This document shows, in pieces, positions 32,046 to 37,605 of a stretch of DNA of 37,605 nucleotides. The stretch comes from Alphaproteobacteria bacterium (GTDB taxonomy: Bacteria; Pseudomonadota; Alphaproteobacteria; UBA2966). The DNA lies in contig JAGWAU010000029.1 of assembly GCA_021296255.1 (NCBI GenBank), positions 1-37,605 of the forward strand. Direction: 5' to 3'. Every line of letters starts with the position of its first letter. The first letter of the stretch is position 1. The notes below the pieces were generated by a model. The model had not been told where the DNA came from. It searched no databases and saw only the letters and a program-made list of their open reading frames with translations. The position numbers were made by a program, and so were the translations under genes.

Positions 32046-34139
32046 TTAGCGATGCGCGATCAGGAGGGAGGGAACGGCGCAAGTCACGGCGGGCTCCAGC
32101 GCCGCACGGTCACCGTCCTTCCGCCAGACGCACGAGGTAATCTCGCCGGTCTCCAGGTTCACCCAATTGCCGGCGCCGCTGTCCGCGTAACAGGCGTGCC
32201 GACCGACCACGGCGCCCACGTCCATATCGCCTTCCGGCAACAACAGGAACAGCCGGAGCTGGTCCTCCGCCCCGTGCAGCATGGCCACCCGGCCACCCGC
32301 GGTCTCGGCGATGTCCAACGCCGTCATCTCGCCACCGACCGCCTTCAGGACGCCATGGATGTGGCGGACCATCCGGGCGGCGAGGCGCGGGTTGAACAGG
32401 CGGTCGATCAGGCCGTTGCGCATGAAGTAGCCGCGGTCCTGGTCGACGAGGGTATCCAGGAACACGGCCAAGCGGTCCGCCGCGAGCGCCGCGGCCGTCG
32501 CCTCGGCGGCGCGACAGGCCGTGGCCAGGTCGTCCATCTGGCCGCCCCGCATGTCGTCGGCCGCGAAGCGGACGTTGACCATGGCCCGATTGCCCTGGGC
32601 CGCCGCAAACTCCTGCGCCTCGCGAATGCCGGACCAAGCGGACACGCTGCGGTCGACCCGGAACACGACGCCGTCGATGAGTTCACCGGCGCCGATCGAG
32701 GCCACGAATCGGGCGACGTGTCCGCGTTCCTCGATGGGGAAGCCGCTCGAGATCATGTGCTTGAAGGTACCGCCCTCGTGGGCCGATTGCGCCAGCGAGT
32801 GGAGCGCAGACAGATAGATCGGCGCGTCCGCCTTGGCCTTGATGTCGCGGAGGGTCGCGACGGCCGCCTCCGCCTCGTCCTCCGGCACGATGAACTCGAG
32901 GGCGTCGTAAGCATCCCGGCAATCGGCGAGCGCGGCGACGGTCTTCGGTCCCGGCACACCGTAAGTGAATACGGTGAACTCGTGACCGACGGACTTGAGG
33001 TCGCGCATCCGCCGCAGCGACGCCGGGTCGATCAGGTCTCCCACCGGCGTCCGAAGCTTCTTCACGCCCATCTCCCACAAGGCCAGCAGCGGATAATCGT
33101 TGCGGACCTGCTTGCGCATGAATTCATCGAGCGCGTAGTTGTGCGGAATGGTCGTCACCTCGCTCCAGGGGTGGCGTAGCTGGACGCCCACCGACGCCGG
33201 CGCATCGTCTCGACTGTCGACGGCCGGCAACGTGGGAGGCACCTCCGGAAGTTCCTCTCCTTCCGCCAGCATGCGGCCGTAGCTGCGGATGTTGTGCGCG
33301 ATGTGACCGTGCTCGTAGACCTCGACCACGAAATAGCCGAGCTTGGGCCCGTCGTTGCGGCCGCCATCCAGCGAGGGCTCGGGCCGCGAGCGCGCGAACT
33401 CCGCGTAATCCTGGCGGACGAACGAGACCGAAGGCAGGACGTAATGTTCCGTCGCGCCCTGGCGGTTGTAGAAGAAGTTGTGCACGTGGCCCGCGAAGAC
33501 CGCCTCGATTTCGTGCTTCTCGATCAGACCCAGAAGCCAGCTCCGTGCCGGTTCGTCGATGTTGTCGTAGTGGGTCTCTTCTTCCGGGTCGGTGACGTAC
33601 GGCGGATAGTGCGTGAAGAGGAAAATCCGTTCGCAATCGGTCTCGGCCAGGTCCTTCTCCAGCCAGGCCCGCTGCTCGGCCTCGAGATCGAGGCCGGAAT
33701 TCATGACCGGCGAATTGATCAGCACGAAGTGAACGCCCTTGTGGTCGAAGGAGCCGTAATGCGGGCCGAACAGCTCCTCGTAGGTCTTCAGGAAAGCGTC
33801 GTTCACCTGTACGGCCGGCATCCAGGAGATCTTCTTGTCGCCGCAGTCGTGGTTGCCCGGCGTGATGTGCAGGGGTGGCTTGACGCGCTCGTAGAGCCTG
33901 TTGAAATCCTCCGCGACCTGCCCGAACGTCGGGTGACCCGGCACCGGATGCACGAGGTCGCCCATGTGGATGACGAAGTCGGGCTCGAGCCGGTTGACTT
34001 CTTCGATCACGTAGCGGGAGCGCGCGTTCGCCATCGCGTTGGTCTCGAACGGCGAGGAATTCTCGTCACCCGGATTCATATGGGAGTCCGCGATCAGCGC
34101 GAACGTGAACAAAGGCGATTCGCCGTAAGCGATGGTCAT
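32046..34139 (-). CDS. two-domain protein: calcineurin-like metallophosphoesterase plus C-terminal barrel-like domain
   Basis: A 697-residue protein. The first 300 residues are a calcineurin-like phosphoesterase with the full set of metal motifs: D18 and H20 (ALIADSH), GD at 60-61, GNHD at 95-98, H177 (FTHYPP) and GHVH at 217-220. The remaining 400 residues are different. They start near YALDEFMRKQVRNDYPL and show repeated beta-alpha units (VKKLRTPVGDL, HEFTVFTYGVPG, YDALEFIVPED, DAPIYLSALHSL, DGVVFRVD) resembling a TIM barrel, then a short beta-rich end. I do not recognise this part. No signal peptide is present. ATG 34139 has AGGGAGG five bases upstream. The gene directly follows the Sec protein (96 bp). 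Confidence 0.85.
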   Translation of the reverse strand: MTIAYGESPLFTFALIADSHMNPGDENSSPFETNAMANARSRYVIEEVNRLEPDFVIHMGDLVHPVPGHPTFGQVAEDFNRLYERVKPPLHITPGNHDCGDKKISWMPAVQVNDAFLKTYEELFGPHYGSFDHKGVHFVLINSPVMNSGLDLEAEQRAWLEKDLAETDCERIFLFTHYPPYVTDPEEETHYDNIDEPARSWLLGLIEKHEIEAVFAGHVHNFFYNRQGATEHYVLPSVSFVRQDYAEFARSRPEPSLDGGRNDGPKLGYFVVEVYEHGHIAHNIRSYGRMLAEGEELPEVPPTLPAVDSRDDAPASVGVQLRHPWSEVTTIPHNYALDEFMRKQVRNDYPLLALWEMGVKKLRTPVGDLIDPASLRRMRDLKSVGHEFTVFTYGVPGPKTVAALADCRDAYDALEFIVPEDEAEAAVATLRDIKAKADAPIYLSALHSLAQSAHEGGTFKHMISSGFPIEERGHVARFVASIGAGELIDGVVFRVDRSVSAWSGIREAQEFAAAQGNRAMVNVRFAADDMRGGQMDDLATACRAAEATAAALAADRLAVFLDTLVDQDRGYFMRNGLIDRLFNPRLAARMVRHIHGVLKAVGGEMTALDIAETAGGRVAMLHGAEDQLRLFLLLPEGDMDVGAVVGRHACYADSGAGNWVNLETGEITSCVWRKDGDRAALEPAVTCAVPSLLIAHR

Positions 34140-34235
34140 TAGAGCCTCCCTGATCAATCCCGCCCGCGAACGGAGCGGAGCATTGGCGACCTCGCCGCCA
34201 GAGCGGTTGCAGTCAACCTGGAACCGCTCTCTGAA

Positions 34236-35753
34236 TCAATGCATCCGCACCACGAAGGTGTGCTCGCCTACCGTGGTCGAGACCTCGATATCACCGTGGA
34301 CGGCGCGCCAGTCGTCCGACACGACTCCGTCGGCGACGACGGTGCAGTTGTCCGGGTGAACGTTGGTGATACGGAACGAGGTGGGTTCGCCCGCGGCACC
34401 CGGCGCGCCCTTGTCCGTGGCGACGATCAGACACCTTCGGTCGACGTCGTAAACGGCCTGAGACAGGCATACCTTGGGGAAGTCCACGCCGGTTACCGTG
34501 GGCTCCACGAACTTGCGCAGGTTGGGCTCCCCTAACAGACGTCCCCAGGCCCCTTCCGTCACGGTCTCGGCCAGGGCGGCAATGGCGTTGAACTGCCCCC
34601 TCGGATGAGGCTCGTTCAATCCAAAACCCCACCAGAATTCGCCGGAGGCGTCATCCCAAGTCGGCTCGAAATGCTCTTCCGCATAGGCCTTCAGTTTGCC
34701 GTAGAGCCCCTCGTCACCGTATTCGCGGGCGTAGATCATTCCGTAGATCACCTCACGCGGGTTGCCGCCGGGGGTCTCTATCGGCGCCCCCTCGCGCCAG
34801 CCGAGCTGGTCGAACGCGGCCTCCGCGAGAACGCGCGCGTCGTCGGGCCTCGAAGCCTGGATGAGCTGCGCAATCCCGAACTTCTGGAAGGCTTCGTGAT
34901 CGCCCGGCATGTGGATGCCGAGAATCGGGTCGTAGTACATCGATATCGAGCCCACGACCTCGCCGCCGTGAATGGGGATGTAGTGCTCCTTCGCGTACTC
35001 CCACCAGTTCTGGAAGACGCGGTTGTAGTCGCTGCCGTAGAGGGTGTCGTGGAGCCTCAGACCGAGGCCCGCGGCGGACATTCACAATGGCCAGATCTTG
35101 GTGTTTTCGCAGTGGCACCCTTCCGGACGGCCGGCCCATTGGTTGGCCAGGAATTCCGCGATCCGAGAATGCGTCCAGGTAAACGTGTTATCCCCGTCGC
35201 GCACCATGTCGAACGGCTCGTTCCACTTCTCATCGCCGGTGACGTAGAGATGCAGACCCAGATTGACGAGAAAGAAGCCCCGGAAGAAGAGATTGCCGTC
35301 GGATTCGATGGGGTCCATCTGCAGACCCCACGGCTCGACGCCGTTGGCGGTCCAACCGGGCACGTCGTACTTGCCCCGGAGTGTCGGCGGGATCAGCGTT
35401 TCGTACCATTCCTCCGGATACTGCTCGCGCCGGGGGTCGTCGCCGATCTGATCGAGCCAGTCCTTCGCGGCCCAATAGCCGGTGAACCGCGCGACGAGCT
35501 CATCGAGGATCGTGCCGTAGACTTCGCGCCACGCCGGCGTGATGTCCGCCATGATGGCGACGGGCTGCGCCGAGTCCTGGAGGTCGAAGCGGTGCCAGGA
35601 GCGCCGGGGCTCGCCCGAGACGCCGTCCCAATGGGGGTGCGGTTGGCTGTCCTTGTCCCAACTGTCCGGGGTGGTCGCCTTGCGATACATGTAGCGCAAC
35701 CAGCCGCGCGAGCGGTCGGTCGTCGCCTCATAGCCGCGAACAGTGCTCGGCAT
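34236..35753 (-). CDS. probable selenoprotein: linalool dehydratase/isomerase (LinD)-like, in-frame TGA = Sec224
   Basis: Read through TGA 35084-35082, the frame gives 505 residues: 223, then Sec, then 281. The middle aligns with LinD: DPIESDGNLFFRGF with DPIEKENIMYKGH, VTGDEKW with VTGSRRY, CENTKIWPL-U with CEPDNYFVQ-C, and LHDTLYGSDY with VYDRLHGTDY. C215 and the TGA are nine residues apart, as are the two active-site cysteines of LinD (C171, C180 by memory). The LinD His corresponding to F160 is missing, so the substrate probably differs. There is no signal peptide, unlike LinD, and a C-terminal beta-rich domain (from about residue 420) is added. ATG 35753 has AAGGAGG eight bases upstream. 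Conventional callers would split this into 35753-35082 and 35081-34236. A split gene with reinitiation at the ATG after the TGA is the alternative. Confidence 0.82.
35052..35070 (-). promoter_or_regulatory. SECIS-like hairpin downstream of the in-frame TGA
   Basis: Counting the T of TGA as base 1 (35084), bases 15-21 (GGGCCTC) pair with bases 27-33 (GAGGCTC), including one G-U pair, around the loop GGUCU at bases 22-26. This fits bacterial SECIS rules as I know them: a stable stem, a short apical loop with an early G, and 16-37 bases between TGA and loop. The loop GGUCU at bases 22-26 is the same loop in the same register as in E. coli fdhF, where SelB reads its GU. The second copy of the gene has an equivalent hairpin. 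Confidence 0.78.
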
Positions 35754-35852
35754 CCGTCTTCCTCCTTGCTGCGCGGAATTTTATCGGGGCGGGAACGGGC
35801 ACTGCAACCGGCCGCGGTCTGGGGCGACATATGGGATTTTGTGTCAACAGGG

Positions 35853-35919
35853 GAAGAGGAGAACCAGCGTCTGAAGCAGTTGGTGGCCGACCTGAGTCTA
35901 GACAAGGAAAGGCTGTCGC
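35853..35919 (+). pseudogene. remnant of an IS3-family OrfA transposase
   Basis: The plus strand reads EEENQRLKQLVADLSLDKERLS, the well-known C-terminal leucine-zipper block of IS3-family OrfA ('EN.RLKRLVADLSLDKEML'). Neither the helix-turn-helix part before it nor OrfB after it is present. It lies in the gap between the two LinD-like genes and marks a lost insertion. Confidence 0.75.
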
Positions 35920-35928
35920 CCTCGAGCA

Positions 35929-35971
35929 ACCGGGAACATGGGTAACCGTTCTGACCGGGAACATAGGTAAC
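35929..35971. repeat. direct repeat, likely insertion-sequence end
   Basis: ACCGGGAACATGGGTAAC (35929-35946) is repeated as ACCGGGAACATAGGTAAC (35954-35971) with one mismatch and a 25-base period. I recall GGGAACATGGGTAAC motifs at the ends of IS481-type elements. It lies directly after the OrfA scrap, so more than one element has inserted and decayed here. Confidence 0.55.
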
Positions 35972-36017
35972 AGATTTCTGCTTTCGTTTACGGCGAGCTT
36001 CAATCGTGTTGTGGTTG

Positions 36018-36080
36018 TTGGGCCGGTGTCGAACCCGGACGAATGATAGTTAATTGAGTGTGGGTCCGACACCGGCCCAA
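36018..36080. repeat. 19-bp inverted repeat with 25-base AT-rich centre
   Basis: TTGGGCCGGTGTCGAACCC (36018-36036) and GGGTCCGACACCGGCCCAA (36062-36080) are complementary at 18 of 19 positions around an AT-rich 25-base centre. The GTCGAACCC arm recurs at 6839-6865. It lies in the 447-bp gap between the divergent LinD-like genes, where both promoters must also be; I see no certain promoter boxes. It could be a REP-type repeat or the footprint of an excised element. Confidence 0.6.
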
Positions 36081-36200
36081 TAGGATTGGGTGGGATGCGA
36101 TTTAGTTTGCTCGGTGGACCGGAGCGGTGTGCACCGGCTTGGTCGTGTCGAGCACGTGACGTACAGCCCGCATACAGTAATGGATGCGAGAGGGAAGACG

Positions 36201-37605
36201 ATGGCAGCGATGGTACGCGGCTACCCGGCAACATCGGATCGCTCGAGAGGCTGGCTCCGCTACCTCTATCGCAAGGCGACGACGCCGGAGCCCATTGGGA
36301 CAACGTCACCAACGAGCCCTTGGCGTCGTGGCACCGCATGGATCTGGTGAGAAGCAGCTTTGCGATTCCGCTGTTGGCTGACCGCACCCCGGCGTGGCGC
36401 GAAGTCTACGGCCGTATCCTGGACGAGTTGATCATCCGCTTTACCGGCTACTGGATGGCCAAGGACTGGCTCGATCAGATCGGCGACGACCCGAAGCGTG
36501 ATCAGTACCCGGAGGAATGGTACCGGGTGCTGATCCCGCCGTTCCTGCGCGGGAAATACGACGTGCCGGGTTGGACCGCCAACGGTGTCGAGCCGTGGGG
36601 CCTGTCATCAAAGGAGACTTCCTGATGGTGCTGGGTTTCCACCTCTATGTGACCGGAGACGAGAAGTGGAACAGGCCCTTTGACATGATTCGTAACGGCG
36701 CCGACACGTTCTCCTGGACCCACACGGGGATCGCCGAGTGCCTGTTCTCGCAGTTGGCCAAACGGCCGGAGGGGGTCCACTGCGAGAACACCAAGATCTG
36801 GCCCATGTGAATGGTCCGTGCGGGGCTCGGTCTGGGCCTCCACGATGCGCTCTACGGCAGCGATTTCCGTCCTGCCTTCGATGCTTTCTGGGACTATGCG
36901 AAACAGCACTACAACCGGATCCAGGACGGCAAGGTCGCCGGCTCGGTGACGATGTATTACGACCCGCTCGTGCCCTGTCACCATCCCATCGGCGACGCCC
37001 ACAACTTTTCGTTTGGCACTGCCCACGGTGTGATGCCGTTGTACCCTGATGACGCGCGTGTGCTTTACGACGACGCCGTCAATAAATTGAAGTGGCGCGA
37101 AAGTGCCTTCAGCGGATCTGATGACGAAAGCTCGGAAGATGGCGGGGACCCGATGGCGTCATTTGTCCTGCTCATGGGTCAGTTCCTGGCGCGCGAACTC
37201 GGTGACGAGGCCCTCCACGGCAAGCTCAAAATCCGTTCAGACGCCAACGATGAGCCAAACTGGGACCCCGAGACCGGCGAATTCACATGGCGGTTCGGGC
37301 TCGACGAACCACACCCAAGAGGTCAGATGAATGCAACCGCAGCATTGGCCGATGCGGCGGCGGCGGGTGCCTGGACCAATCTGATCCAGCGGCCCAATCA
37401 GCATAGATTTGTGGAGCCGACGGTCTATGGCGTCGATTTTCCCAAGGTCTGTCTATCGCAGGCCATCTATGACGTCGAGCGCCGTCTGCTGGCGGTCACG
37501 ACGGACGCCGGCGCGCCCAAAGCGGCGGGAGAACAGACGACATTCCGCATCACCAATGTCGATCCGGATCGCTGTACCATCGAGGCCGACGGCGTGATGT
37601 CGGAC
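36201..37605 (+). pseudogene. second LinD-like selenoprotein gene, frameshifted in its first half, runs off the window
   Basis: ATG 36201 (after GAGGGAAGACG) starts MAAMVRGYPATSDRSRGWLR, matching the first copy (MPSTVRGYEATTDRSRGWLR). Compared with that copy, 28 bases are missing near 36290 and 34 near 36604, each shifting the frame. The second loss removes DPIE and its surroundings. After 36604 the frame is continuous: HCENTKIWPM, TGA at 36808-36810 in the Sec position, then MVRAGLGLGLHDALYGSDF and onwards to 37605 without a stop, closely following the first copy (NEPHPRGQ/DEPHPRGQ, VDFPKVCLSQA). The late part also has an insert (FSGSDDESSEDGG). The damage makes a working product unlikely unless translation starts internally. 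Confidence 0.82.
36822..36840 (+). promoter_or_regulatory. SECIS-like hairpin in the second copy
   Basis: With T of TGA 36808 as base 1, bases 15-21 (GGGGCTC) pair with bases 27-33 (GGGCCTC) around the loop GGUCU at 22-26. Relative to the first copy, pair 18-30 has changed from C-G to G-C, and pair 20-28 from U-A to U-G, so the 7-bp stem is retained despite sequence change. The loop and its distance from TGA are unchanged. Confidence 0.72.

Noticed and set aside
35082..35084. TGA read as Trp by a changed genetic code
   Set aside because: TGA ends many intact genes in the window (for example the aldehyde-operon exporter copy 1, ComD-like and VOC genes) and TGG is used for Trp throughout.
34236..35753. 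Two separate genes, with the second starting at the ATG directly after the TGA
   Set aside because: The split would cut the LinD-like fold inside its active site, LinD has Cys at exactly this codon, and a SECIS-like hairpin follows in both copies. It remains the main alternative and is listed in the feature.
36018..36080. Inverted repeat as a SECIS or terminator for the second LinD-like gene
   Set aside because: It lies upstream of that gene's start, has no T-tract, and bacterial SECIS elements lie just after the TGA.

Overview
The window is GC-rich, densely packed DNA from what looks like an alphaproteobacterium of the Rhodospirillales or a related marine or soil lineage. The reasons are the TRAP (DctPQM) transporter, CaiB/BaiF and Gct-type CoA-transferases, Rieske oxygenase, amidohydrolases, strong GC bias at third codon positions, frequent GTG/TTG starts and many 4-bp gene overlaps. 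It is almost entirely catabolic and transport genes. I see no rRNA, tRNA or CRISPR array, no complete insertion sequence, and no recognisable transcriptional regulator.

Layout. 1-4690 (+): end of a TRAP solute-binding protein, DctQ, DctM, an amidase with an extra C-terminal domain, and an acetoacetate-decarboxylase-family protein. 4691-5077: gene-free except for a transposase scrap. 5078-6759 (-): cupin dioxygenase-like, DUF488 and ureidoglycolate-lyase-like genes. 6976-10665 (+): MetF-like reductase, HisC-like aminotransferase, both subunits of a sulfopyruvate/phosphonopyruvate decarboxylase, and a VOC protein. 10667-12806 (-): broken antitoxin and restriction-enzyme scraps, an EamA exporter and an arylformamidase-like hydrolase. 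13044-18039 (+): isopropylmalate-dehydrogenase-family enzyme, aldehyde dehydrogenase and two tandemly duplicated Bcr/CflA exporters. 18057-18436 (-): a decayed BrnTA toxin-antitoxin. 18549-22529 (-): TauD-family dioxygenase, CaiB-type and GctAB-type CoA-transferases. 22645-25671: GST (+), beta-hydroxyacid dehydrogenase (-), DUF2306 membrane protein (-), quinone oxidoreductase (+). 25707-35753 (-): a co-directional run of nine genes (FAH hydrolase, isocitrate-lyase/PEP-mutase-like, small unknown protein, Rieske oxygenase, D-amidohydrolase, SDR, thioesterase, two-domain metallophosphoesterase, linalool dehydratase-isomerase-like protein).

The most striking feature is the first gene of that last run (35753-34236, -). 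Read conventionally it is two genes split by TGA. Its product aligns with the linalool dehydratase/isomerase (LinD) family, and the TGA falls exactly where LinD has the second of its two active-site cysteines. Directly after the TGA lies a 7-bp hairpin with a GGUCU loop, the same loop and spacing as I remember for the E. coli fdhF SECIS. A divergent paralogue (36201 to the window end, +) has the TGA at the same codon and the same hairpin, with a compensatory base-pair change. The simplest reading is a selenocysteine-containing member of the LinD family, which I do not know to have been described. The paralogue itself is damaged by two frameshifting deletions in its first half.

The 35753-25707 run probably degrades a specific organic compound. 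The Sec enzyme would act early (a dehydration, hydration or isomerisation at a C-O or C=C group), followed by oxygenation (Rieske), oxidation (SDR), C-C or ester cleavage (FAH, PEPM-like) and CoA-ester hydrolysis (thioesterase). The substrate cannot be read from the sequence. Scars of several mobile or addiction elements (ISNCY, IS3, BrnTA, FitA, MmeI-like) mark the gene-free gaps and suggest an accessory region built by repeated insertion and decay.
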